Shown here one piece after another: positions 1 through 6,527 of a stretch of DNA of 35,105 nt (within the stretch, counting starts at the first letter, position 1; the number at the start of each line of letters is the position of its first letter). Origin of the DNA: CAZOKN01 sp964580525. GTDB lineage: Bacteria > Pseudomonadota > Alphaproteobacteria > Rickettsiales > UBA6187. The stretch lies in NCBI GenBank assembly GCA_964580525.1, contig CAZOKN010000016.1:1-35105 (forward strand). The letters run 5' to 3'. A program made the position numbers and the translations under genes. The notes under the pieces are model-generated. The model was not told where the DNA came from, made no database searches, and saw only the letters and a program-made list of their open reading frames with translations.

Positions 1-26
1 GCTCTAACCAACTGAGCTACACCCCC
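1..26 (-). tRNA. 5' part of a tRNA, truncated by the window edge
   Basis: Read on the minus strand from position 26 the sequence is GGGGGTG (acceptor arm), TA (positions 8-9), GCTC (D stem), then the D loop AGTTGGTTA and GAGC. This is the standard first third of a bacterial tRNA. The anticodon lies outside the window, so the isotype cannot be read. A good promoter sits just upstream on the same strand (45-73). Confidence 0.9.
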
Positions 27-44
27 CAACCAATAGAGGCAGAA

Positions 45-73
45 TCTATAAAGTAACTACTTTAATAAATCAA
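45..73 (-). promoter_or_regulatory. sigma-70-type promoter of the truncated tRNA
   Basis: On the minus strand there is a -35 TTGATT (73-68), a 17-nt spacer and a -10 TATAGA (50-45). Initiation would fall near position 38, about 12 nt before the tRNA 5' end. Spacing and position are both ideal. Confidence 0.65.
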
Positions 74-118
74 GCGTTATAATTAAAAAAATGCAGTACC
101 GTTAGGCATAGACGGATT

Positions 119-141
119 TTATCATCATATAGAGATGATAA
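119..141 (-). other. hairpin just after the metal-transporter stop codon
   Basis: A perfect 8-bp inverted repeat, TTATCATC (119-126) and GATGATAA (134-141), has a 7-nt loop and lies directly downstream of the minus-strand gene ending at 145. No T-run follows on that strand, so it is a weak terminator at best. It could protect the mRNA 3' end. Confidence 0.4.
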
Positions 142-144
142 GTA

Positions 145-1125
145 TTAAAGCCAATGCTTTCCTTTGAACCAAATAAGCTGCATAATCAACACCAAAAACA
201 TGAACACACATACTATCCAGAAAGAAAATGGGTGGTGTGCCATAGGTATGCCATCAACATTCATTCCTAACAGGCCGGTCAAGAACGTCAAAGGTAAGAA
301 AATACTGGCTATCAGCGACATTATGTACATATTTCTATTTATTGCATCACTCAAAGCGTTTGTCAGCTCATCCTGAACTATTTGAGAACGCTCTCTTATC
401 GCGTCCAAATCTTCTACAAATCGCAATATGCGTTCATAATTTTCTGACATATGCTTTCGGTGCGAGCTATCAATCCATTTATCTTCCATATGGCTCATGC
501 GATATGCCACGTCTTTTTGCGGACCTATATATCTTCTGAAAATGATGGCCTGCTGCCTTATATCTATAATAATTTTCCGGAAAGACGCATCTGGTTTATT
601 TAGAACTTTTTCCTCAGCGTCATCTATTGATTCTTTTAAAACTGACAGCACATTTTCCATCCTGTCAGTTAGCATTTCCAATATATGACTAACAACAGCG
701 CCAATATCTCGAGGGCCTTTTTTGTGATCAAGCCTTTCTTTAACTCCAATCGCCGCCATAACAGGACGTCCGCGTAAGCTTATAATACGATTTTTCTCAA
801 CCCAGATACGAATACTGATCATATCTTCAGGTTCAGCATTTTCATTTACGTTAACACCACGCAATATAACAAGATATCCGTTATCAAATTCATTAAGGCG
901 CGGACGAGTTTCTTCTGTCAGTAAGGCTTCAACAATTATAGGCTCAAGACCGAGTTTGTCCGTTAAATATTTTTCTGCATCTTCATGATTACGGTCCAAA
1001 TGCACCCATAACGGACCTTTTTCCGCATTCCACTTATCTATTTTTTGTCCGTTATATTCTGAAGCACCGCCCTTTTCGTCTAAAAGGCTTGCCCATAACA
1101 ATGGATCTTTTTTTACTGTTGCCAT
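145..1125 (-). CDS. zntB: CorA-superfamily metal ion transporter, ZntB-like
   Basis: The 326-residue protein has a long soluble N-terminal part (about residues 1-260, helix-rich towards its end) and two C-terminal membrane helices. The CorA-family signature GMN sits at the end of the first helix in the context GLLGMNVDGIP. A Gly-Ile-Pro following the signature is typical of the ZntB branch rather than of CorA magnesium channels. The protein ends in a short basic tail, as usual. Family members form homopentameric inner-membrane channels or transporters; ZntB moves zinc. The substrate here is inferred from the signature context only. The gene stands alone on the minus strand, divergent from the ABC exporter and downstream-facing towards a tRNA. 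The ATG at 1125 is taken as the start. Confidence 0.8.
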   Translation of the reverse strand: MATVKKDPLLWASLLDEKGGASEYNGQKIDKWNAEKGPLWVHLDRNHEDAEKYLTDKLGLEPIIVEALLTEETRPRLNEFDNGYLVILRGVNVNENAEPEDMISIRIWVEKNRIISLRGRPVMAAIGVKERLDHKKGPRDIGAVVSHILEMLTDRMENVLSVLKESIDDAEEKVLNKPDASFRKIIIDIRQQAIIFRRYIGPQKDVAYRMSHMEDKWIDSSHRKHMSENYERILRFVEDLDAIRERSQIVQDELTNALSDAINRNMYIMSLIASIFLPLTFLTGLLGMNVDGIPMAHHPFSFWIVCVFMFLVLIMQLIWFKGKHWL

Positions 1126-1238
1126 ACCTTGATCTTCAAATAAAAAATTATGTTACAACTATATACATAATAAAAACTTTCTAAACAAAAAAATTTCTAT
1201 ATATGTTGTGTTGTCAATTATTAGTGGGTCGAACAGTT

Positions 1239-3030
1239 ATGGAATTACGCAAATTACCAATAGCACGCTTGCTCAACTATATGCGTCCGCACAAGAAGGA
1301 CTACGTATTAGGTATAGTTTATTCGATATGCAACAAGCTCTTCGACATCGCCCCTGAAATATTGATAGGTGTGGCAGTTGATACCGTGGTTAAACAGGAT
1401 AAATCTTTTTTAGCTGGGTTGGGCATACATAATGTTGAAGAACAGCTCATAATTCTTGGTATCCTAACATTCGCCATCTGGAGTTTTGAATCCATTTTTG
1501 AATATTTATATGCAATAAAATGGCGTAACCTTGGCCAGATTATTCAGCATAAATTGCGCATAGAAACATATGACCACGTTCAAAGGCTTGATTTAGCAAG
1601 CTTTGAAACAAAAAGTACGGGAAATCTACTTTCCATTCTTAATGACGATGTTAATCAGCTTGAGCGTTTTCTTGAAACTGGAGTGAACGATATATTGCAG
1701 GTATTCTGCTCATCTATAGTTATCGGGATTATTTTCTTCATCCTTGCACCAAAAGTTGCCGTAGTTGCTATTTTGCCTATTCCTATAATTTTATTTGGAG
1801 CGTTTTATTTCCAAAACAAAATGGCTGACCGCTTCCTGGATGTCAGAGAAAAAGCCGGTCTGCTCGGTTCACGCCTTGCCAATAACATATCAGGCATAAT
1901 GACAATTAAGAGTTTTATTGCAGAAGATTTTGAAAAACAACAAATAGAAAAAGACAGTGAAATTTATAGAATCGCAAACAGAAGAGCTATTGCTCTTAGC
2001 GCAATGATCAATCCTGTAATAAGAATTGCTGTAATGGCAGGTTTTATTGCTACATTGCTTATAGNNNNNNNNNNCAATTCATGGTACACTTGAAATCGGT
2101 ATATTTAGCGCACTGGTTTTCCTAACACAACGTTTGCTATGGCCGCTTACACGCCTTGCCGACATCACTATAAATTATCAGAGAGCAATGGCCTCAACAA
2201 CCCGCATTCTTGACCTATTAAGTACAAAAATAAATATAACAAGTGGAGAAAAAGCCTTACCTCACAAGGAAGTAGCAGGAAGCATAAAATTCGATAATAT
2301 TGAGTTTGCTTATAACAATGAGCGTAAAGTATTAAAAGGTATTTCATTTAACATACCTAAAGGCAAAACCGCTGCATTTGTCGGCACAAGCGGTGCAGGA
2401 AAAACCACACTGATAAAATTGCTTCTCCGTTTTTATAATCCAACCAGTGGCAATATCTTGTTAGATGGCGATGATGTATCAAACTATCGGATGGCTGATT
2501 TACGCCGTGCAGTATCGCTTGTTAGCCAAGATGTATTTCTTTTTCACGGCACAATCGCTGAAAACATCGCCTATGCTTATCCTGCCTGCCCAGTTGAAGA
2601 TATTATCGAAGCCGCCAAAAAAGCCGAAGCACACGAGTTTATCTCAAATATGCCGGAAGGATATAATACAATTGTTGGCGAACGCGGCCAAAGACTTTCA
2701 GGTGGCCAAAGACAAAGGATAGCCATAGCTCGCGCTATCTTGCGTAACCCTCCAATATTGATTTTTGATGAAGCAACTTCTGCCGTAGATAATGAAACAG
2801 AACTAGCTATTCAAACATCTTTGGAAAAAATAACAAAAAACCGTACAACAATATTAGTTGCACACAGACTTTCTACAATCCGGCATGCTGATTGTATTTA
2901 TGTTTTAAAAGATGGATTAATTTCAGAATTTGGCGATCATTCTGCGCTTTTAAAGAAAAAAGGAACCTATGCTGACCTATGGAGTTTACAGACTGGCGAA
3001 ACCCAAAAAGCTAGAAAAACAAGGAAATAA
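1239..3030 (+). CDS. MsbA-like ABC exporter, fused permease and ATPase (interrupted by an assembly gap)
   Basis: A half-transporter has an N-terminal six-helix membrane domain and a C-terminal nucleotide-binding domain. The ATPase motifs are all intact: Walker A GTSGAGKTT (near 2383-2409), Q-loop SLVSQD, signature LSGGQRQR (near 2695-2718), Walker B ILIFDEATSAVD and the switch His in VAHRLST. Such proteins dimerise in the inner membrane and export lipids or drugs; the substrate cannot be told here. The 10-N gap at 2065-2074 splits the frame. Upstream it reads ...TLLIG and downstream IHGTLEIGIFSALVFL in another frame, matching the loop before the last helices, so this is one gene and not a pseudogene. 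The ATG at 1239 has a GTGGG-like Shine-Dalgarno about 10 nt upstream. An in-frame ATG at 1203 would add 12 residues but lacks one. Confidence 0.85.
2065..2074. other. 10-N assembly gap inside the ABC exporter
   Basis: Ten Ns occur here. The coding frame before the gap starts codons at positions divisible by 3 and the frame after it is shifted by +1. One continuous protein results only if the true gap length is a multiple of three, so the 10 Ns are probably a placeholder length. Confidence 0.95.
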
Positions 3031-3041
3031 AGGTCGCTTGA

Positions 3042-3067
3042 ATTAAACATCACGTCATGAGTTTAAT
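3042..3067. other. inverted repeat downstream of the ABC exporter
   Basis: ATTAAAC (3042-3048) and GTTTAAT (3061-3067) are a perfect 7-bp inverted repeat with a 12-nt loop, 11 nt after the stop codon. No clear T-run follows, so it is only a possible transcription end. The stretch from here to the cold-shock promoter shows nothing else. Confidence 0.3.
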
Positions 3068-3103
3068 CCATAGGTTGAATAATAGATTATTTTATTACAC
3101 TTT

Positions 3104-3145
3104 AAGGTCTTTACCTATTGACCTTTGACATAAATTGTGTATTCT
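3104..3145 (+). promoter_or_regulatory. cold-shock gene promoter with an overlapping dyad
   Basis: The -35 is TTGACC (3118-3123), the spacer 16 nt and the -10 TATTCT (3140-3145), giving a start near 3152. A perfect 6-bp dyad, AAGGTC (3104-3109) and GACCTT (3120-3125), overlaps the -35 and could be an operator. The promoter is judged by eye only. Confidence 0.5.
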
Positions 3146-3151
3146 GCCTAG

Positions 3152-3328
3152 CTGAGTTTGCATATAACTCTTCGCTCTATTTAGCTTTGGCTAACTAAAA
3201 GTTCACGCTTTTAGTAATAAAGGAATTTCCGGTACGGTTTTTTCTTGGATGGTTGCAAGGGGTTTGAACCCAAAAGGTTCGTGTTAAAACTCTTTAAATA
3301 ATAACCATCTAATGAAAGGACTAAAACG
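3152..3328 (+). promoter_or_regulatory. long structured 5' leader of the cold-shock mRNA, candidate RNA thermosensor
   Basis: About 177 nt separate the predicted start from the ATG. The region is a string of hairpins: GAGTT/AACTC (3154-3158 with 3166-3170), TTAGC/GCTAA (3181-3185 with 3190-3194), ACTAAAAG/CTTTTAGT (3194-3201 with 3208-3215, sharing one base with the previous stem) and GGGTT/AACCC (3260-3264 with 3267-3271). A long-range helix, TTGGATGGTT (3245-3254) with AACCATCTAA (3303-3312, one G-U pair), encloses the last hairpin and ends right beside the Shine-Dalgarno AAAGGA (3315-3320). Long structured leaders controlling stability and translation with temperature are established for cspA-type mRNAs. 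Function here is inferred from that parallel. Confidence 0.55.
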
Positions 3329-3556
3329 ATGGCTCAAGGGATTGTAAAATGGTTTAACCCAACTAAAGGATACGGGTTTATTACTCCGGAAGACGGAAGT
3401 AAAGACGTGTTCGTTCACATCAGTGCTGTAGAACGCGCTGGATTGAATGGTTTGAAAGAAGGACAAAAAATTTCTTACGAACTTGCTACAAATAAAGGCA
3501 AAACATCGGCTGCCAACCTTAAGCCGATTGAAGGTGGATCTGCATCAGCAGCTTAG
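3329..3556 (+). CDS. cspA: CspA-family cold-shock protein
   Basis: The 75-residue protein is a single cold-shock domain, the usual family length. RNP1 is visible as KGYGFITPE and RNP2 as VFVHIS, the two aromatic-rich strands that bind single-stranded RNA or DNA. Family members melt RNA secondary structure in the cytoplasm and many are induced on temperature downshift; some are constitutive. The start ATG at 3329 follows AAAGGA with 8-nt spacing. The gene has its own promoter, a long hairpin-rich leader and a downstream terminator, so it is probably monocistronic. Its neighbour on the same strand is an RNA helicase, a functional partner in the cold-shock response of many bacteria. Confidence 0.95.
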   Translation: MAQGIVKWFNPTKGYGFITPEDGSKDVFVHISAVERAGLNGLKEGQKISYELATNKGKTSAANLKPIEGGSASAA

Positions 3557-3582
3557 TTCTCTCACCGCACAATTTTGATAAA

Positions 3583-3620
3583 TGTGGCATGTTTTTTCGA
3601 CGTGCCACGTTTTTTGTTTT
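3583..3620 (+). terminator. intrinsic terminator of the cold-shock gene
   Basis: The core stem is GTGGCA (3584-3589) with TGCCAC (3603-3608), extended by wobble pairs and one G-C pair. It is followed by GTTTTTTG and further Ts to 3620, a classical Rho-independent terminator 27 nt after the stop codon. Confidence 0.85.
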
Positions 3621-3625
3621 ATAAA
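3597..3625 (+). promoter_or_regulatory. candidate promoter for the structured RNA and helicase, nested in the csp terminator
   Basis: A -35-like TCGACG (3597-3602), a 17-nt spacer and a -10 TATAAA (3620-3625) would start transcription near 3630-3632. That is within a few nt of the 5' end of the closing helix of the structured element. The -35 is only 4/6 to consensus, so confidence is limited. Confidence 0.4.
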
Positions 3626-3628
3626 AAA

Positions 3629-3809
3629 ATAGAGCGTTTTCAATTTGAGTATAGACTAAGAAAACGAGGTAAATAAGAAATTTATCCTCGGTAGTCTGTT
3701 AGGCCTTACTGTAAATACAGAAAGCAAGGCCTCCACCCGTAAATACGGGGACGAGCACTAACGAATCTTAAATTCGATAGTGTGTATACTTAAATTAAAA
3801 ATGCTCTAT
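3629..3809 (+). ncRNA. structured RNA element with a long closing helix and four arms, in the helicase leader
   Basis: Closing helix: 3629-3653 pairs with 3785-3809, with 22 Watson-Crick pairs, two G-U pairs (3636 with 3802, 3647 with 3791) and one C/A mismatch (3641/3797). Arm a: 3654-3658 with 3692-3696, then 3665-3669 with 3686-3690 and 3670-3674 with 3680-3684. Arm b: AGGCCTT (3701-3707) with AAGGCCT (3726-3732), enclosing CTGT/ACAG around AAAT. Arm c: CCCGT/ACGGG (3736-3740 with 3745-3749) around AAAT. Arm d: 3756-3760 with 3778-3782, then CGAAT/ATTCG (3762-3766 with 3772-3776). Arms b and c share the tip GTAAATAC. The element ends 18 nt before the helicase ATG and leaves the Shine-Dalgarno AAGGA (3818-3822) outside the helix. 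Two of the three closing-helix irregularities pair only as plus-strand RNA. I know no named family with this layout. A 5' leader regulator, a processed small RNA or a palindromic mobile repeat are all possible. Confidence 0.7.
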
Positions 3810-3827
3810 AAATAATCAAGGATATTT

Positions 3828-5726
3828 ATGGATAATTTTCAATGCTTTGCATTGCCTGAAGCACTATTACGTTCGCTTGAAGGCATGAAATACACGACAC
3901 CAACGCCTATTCAGGCACAAGCAATTCCTCTAGCCCTCGAAGGTAAGGATGTTTTGGGTTCTGCACAAACCGGTACAGGTAAAACTGCCGCTTTTGCCAT
4001 TCCGCTTATTGCCTATATAATGGCTGCACCGGAAAATACTGCACTAGTTATGACTCCAACAAGAGAATTAGCTGTACAGGTTACAGGCATAGTACGACAA
4101 TTATTAGCTGGCCAAAAAGTACAAGCTGCCCTTTTGATAGGTGGACAGCCTATGAGGCCTCAGCTTGAGCAACTAAGATCACGACCAAGAATAATAATAG
4201 GTACTCCTGGCCGTATTAATGACCATTTACAGCGCCGCACAGTAAATCTTAGCAATACAGGATTTGTTGTACTTGACGAAACTGACCGCATGTTGGACAT
4301 GGGTTTTGGCATACAGATAGACACAATACTGCAATATGCTCCTAAACAGCGTCAAACTTTGATGTTCTCTGCAACATTACCTAAAGAAATAATGAAACTT
4401 TCAGCTAAATATCTCAACAATCCAGTGCGCGTTGCAGTAGGTGATTTGAATAAGCCTGTTGTAAATATCCGTCAGGACGTTGCACATGTTAGCGATGCTG
4501 AAAAACATGCTCGTTTAATAAAAGAATTAGAAGAGCGTCAAGGTTCTATCATAATCTTCGTAAAGACAAAACGTGGTGCTGATAGATTGGCAGAGAAATT
4601 ACGCAAACAAGAACATAGCGCTCAGGCTATCCACGGCGATTTGCGTCAAGGACAGCGCGACCGCGTTATTAGAGAATTCCGTGCTGAAAAATATCGTATC
4701 TTAGTTGCAACTGATGTTGCTGCACGTGGATTAGATATTCCTCACGTACGTCACGTTATAAATTATGACTTGCCTACATCCCCTTCAGACTATGTTCACC
4801 GCATTGGTAGAACTGCCCGTGCAGGAGAAGAAGGAAGCGCATTATGCCTAGTTTCTCCTGAAGATAACTCTAAATGGAGAGCTATTAGCAAAATGTTAAG
4901 CACTGGTGAAGTAAGCGCTGATGAAAACGGTAGAGGGGGTTCTTCAAGATCATCTGGTGGAAATAGAGAGAGAGACTATAGCCGTCCAAGACGTGGTAAT
5001 GACAGAAAACCATTTGGTGACCGTGGCAGCAATAGTGGCTTTGGTAGAAGATCAGAAGGTGGTCAAAAACCTTATCGTAATGATGATAGAAAATCATTTT
5101 CTAATTTCGAAGGTCGCAAATTTAAACGCGATGGTGAAAATAACGAAGAAAATAACTCCTCTTCTGGTAACTCTGAGAGCGGACGCAGTTTCTTCCGTAA
5201 AGATAGTCGCAATAACGAAAGAAGACCATCAGAAGGCAATTTTGAAGGCCGTAAATTTTCTCGTGATGGCAACAGAAGCGAAAGAAGACCTGCAGAAAGT
5301 AATTTTGAAGGTCGCAGATTCCCTCGTGACGGAGAAAGAAATGATAGAAGGCCTGCAGAAGGCAATTCCGAAGGTCGTAGGTTTTCCCGCGATGGTGAAA
5401 GAAACGATAGAAGACCTATAGAAGGTAACTCAGAAGGTCGTAGATTTTCTCGTGACGGAGAAAGAAACGATAGAAGATCATCCGAATCAAGTAATGCTAG
5501 TGGACGTCATTTTTTCCGTAAAGATAGCGATAGAAAGCCTTCCGATGGTAATTTCGAAGGTCGCAGATTCCCTCGTGACGGAGAAAGAAGCGAAAGAAGA
5601 CCTGTAGAAGGCAATTCTGAAGGTCGTAGCTTTTTCCGCAAAGATGGTGGAAAACCGGGTAATCCCCGTAAAGGCGGTTTTAGCGGCAGACCTGGTCAAA
5701 ACAGGAAAGCAGCTTCTAATTACTAA
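3828..5726 (+). CDS. DEAD-box ATP-dependent RNA helicase (RhlE/DeaD type) with a long Arg-Gly-rich tail
   Basis: The 632-residue protein unwinds RNA duplexes using ATP. The core (about 1-365) has the Q motif (F4, PTPIQ near 25-29), motif I AQTGTGKT (46-53), Ia PTRELA (77-82), TPGR, motif II, III SAT (181-183), V ATDVAARGLDIP and VI HRIGRTAR (324-331). Motif II reads DETD (150-153) where the family name comes from DEAD; a single base (ACT for GCT) makes the change, and both acidic residues are kept. The tail from about 365 is very Arg/Gly/Asp/Ser-rich and holds 21-residue repeats of the form EGRxFxRDGERxxRRPxEG, probably a disordered RNA-binding extension. It lies downstream of a cold-shock gene and behind an elaborate structured leader, which suggests cold- or self-regulated expression. 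AAGGA precedes the ATG by about 5 nt. Confidence 0.93.
   Translation: MDNFQCFALPEALLRSLEGMKYTTPTPIQAQAIPLALEGKDVLGSAQTGTGKTAAFAIPLIAYIMAAPENTALVMTPTRELAVQVTGIVRQLLAGQKVQAALLIGGQPMRPQLEQLRSRPRIIIGTPGRINDHLQRRTVNLSNTGFVVLDETDRMLDMGFGIQIDTILQYAPKQRQTLMFSATLPKEIMKLSAKYLNNPVRVAVGDLNKPVVNIRQDVAHVSDAEKHARLIKELEERQGSIIIFVKTKRGADRLAEKLRKQEHSAQAIHGDLRQGQRDRVIREFRAEKYRILVATDVAARGLDIPHVRHVINYDLPTSPSDYVHRIGRTARAGEEGSALCLVSPEDNSKWRAISKMLSTGEVSADENGRGGSSRSSGGNRERDYSRPRRGNDRKPFGDRGSNSGFGRRSEGGQKPYRNDDRKSFSNFEGRKFKRDGENNEENNSSSGNSESGRSFFRKDSRNNERRPSEGNFEGRKFSRDGNRSERRPAESNFEGRRFPRDGERNDRRPAEGNSEGRRFSRDGERNDRRPIEGNSEGRRFSRDGERNDRRSSESSNASGRHFFRKDSDRKPSDGNFEGRRFPRDGERSERRPVEGNSEGRSFFRKDGGKPGNPRKGGFSGRPGQNRKAASNY
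5104..5640 (+). repeat. 63-bp coding repeats in the helicase tail
   Basis: A 21-codon unit (EGR[KR]F[SP]RDGxRxxRRPxExN plus one residue) recurs in frame several times. The best copies begin near 5247, 5310, 5373 and 5436, and degenerate copies near 5100-5220 and 5500-5630 are partly replaced by GRxFFRKD. The copies have diverged at synonymous and non-synonymous positions. This is protein-level repetition and not a CRISPR array. Confidence 0.75.
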
Positions 5727-5756
5727 TAATTTCGACAGAAATAGTTAAAAAAGCCT

Positions 5757-5797
5757 AAAAAAAGCCGTTGAATTTAAAAATTCTACGGCTTTTTTGT
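5757..5797 (+). terminator. intrinsic terminator of the helicase gene
   Basis: Seven As run into GCCGT (5764-5768), which pairs with ACGGC (5785-5789). An inner helix GAATTT/AAATTC is separated by a T/T mismatch. The stem is followed by six Ts (5790-5795). The A-tract makes it potentially bidirectional. Confidence 0.85.
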
Positions 5798-5830
5798 AAC
5801 ATTTTCGTTATTAACCATTAATTAACAAAT

Positions 5831-5870
5831 TAACTATACACTTGTAACTATAAAGTTACGGTTATAGTTA
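5831..5870 (+). promoter_or_regulatory. cluster of TAACTATA words at the protease gene start, possible operator
   Basis: TAACTATA occurs at 5831-5838 and 5845-5852 (14 bp apart), and inverted as TATAGTTA at 5863-5870, where it overlaps the A of the start codon. A perfect 6-bp dyad GTAACT/AGTTAC with a 4-nt loop (5844-5859) lies inside. No Shine-Dalgarno is evident before the ATG at 5870. A repressor site or a translation-controlling hairpin would explain the arrangement; this is inference. Confidence 0.4.
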
Positions 5871-6499
5871 TGAATTATACAAAAACATTACTTATTGCGC
5901 TATGTATAACTTTCTTTAGTTGTTATGCTAATGCCGGCTTACTTGGATCATTTGAAAAAAAGAATGATGATATCACCGATTTTCCTAAATGGGCAAATAT
6001 GCTATCAAAATATCAGAACGAAGAACAATCAGGTCGTACATATTGCAGCAAAGAATCACGAAAAAACTGCAATAATATAAATGAGTGGAAAAATTTTATA
6101 AAAGAACAATCAAATTACAACGATAAATTTGAAGCACTAACTGCCGTAAATAGATATATCAATAGCTTCCGTTATATAAGCGATAACAAAGAATGGGGGC
6201 AAGATGATCACTGGGAGACTGTAAATCAGTTTTTAACAAAGGGTGGTGACTGCGAGGACTTTGCAATAGCCAAATTTATTACTCTTAGAAAAATGGGCTT
6301 TAGCAATGATGATATGAGAGTATTAGTGCTACAAAATCCTATTCTTGGTAGTGCTCACGCCGTTTTGGTTGTTTATATAAACAAAAAGCCTTATTTTCTA
6401 GATAACGAAATTCCAAAAGTAGTGACAGAAAAAGACTACAAACACTACACGCCAGTATATTCAATCAATGAAACGAACTGGTGGCGCTATAAAATCTAG
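5870..6499 (+). CDS. periplasmic transglutaminase-like cysteine proteinase (BTLCP family, LapG-like)
   Basis: This is a 209-residue protein with a signal peptide (about 1-22, ending ANA before GLLG). The papain/transglutaminase-like triad is visible: Cys128 in GGDCEDFA, His163 in SAHAVLVV and Asp178 in FLDNE, the hallmark of bacterial transglutaminase-like cysteine proteinases. The best-known member, LapG, cleaves a surface adhesin at a di-alanine site in the periplasm and releases biofilm cells, under control of the receptor LapD. Neither LapD nor a type I secreted adhesin is in this window. However, the gene is convergent with a two-partner-secretion operon whose exoprotein carries Ala-Ala-Gly motifs near its C-terminal anchor. 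Other BTLCP proteins have no known role, so the substrate is unknown. Family assignment is firm and the LapG function is not. Confidence 0.82.
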   Translation: MNYTKTLLIALCITFFSCYANAGLLGSFEKKNDDITDFPKWANMLSKYQNEEQSGRTYCSKESRKNCNNINEWKNFIKEQSNYNDKFEALTAVNRYINSFRYISDNKEWGQDDHWETVNQFLTKGGDCEDFAIAKFITLRKMGFSNDDMRVLVLQNPILGSAHAVLVVYINKKPYFLDNEIPKVVTEKDYKHYTPVYSINETNWWRYKI

Positions 6500-6507
6500 A
6501 ACGAAAA

Positions 6508-6526
6508 CGTTTATTAAAATTAAACG
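6508..6526. terminator. weak bidirectional hairpin between convergent genes
   Basis: CGTTTA (6508-6513) and TAAACG (6521-6526) form a perfect 6-bp stem with a 7-nt AT loop, placed between the stops of the protease and sulfotransferase genes. No strong T-run flanks it, so the termination role is tentative. Confidence 0.35.
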
Positions 6527-6527
6527 A

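Noticed and set aside
1203..3030. The ABC exporter as a frameshifted pseudogene
   Set aside because: The frame change coincides exactly with the 10-N gap, and both halves are intact and join in the expected place.
3629..3809. The structured element as a standard 6S RNA or a known riboswitch
   Set aside because: 6S RNA has a long bulged rod and not a multi-arm junction. I could not match any riboswitch core I know, so no name is given.
4885..5421. Alternative frames of 70-166 codons within the helicase tail on both strands
   Set aside because: They are produced by the 63-bp coding repeats in an Arg/Gly-rich region; the canonical helicase frame explains the sequence.
5104..5640. Regular repeats considered as a CRISPR array
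   Set aside because: The repeats are in frame, lack unique spacers of constant length and encode a conserved protein tail.
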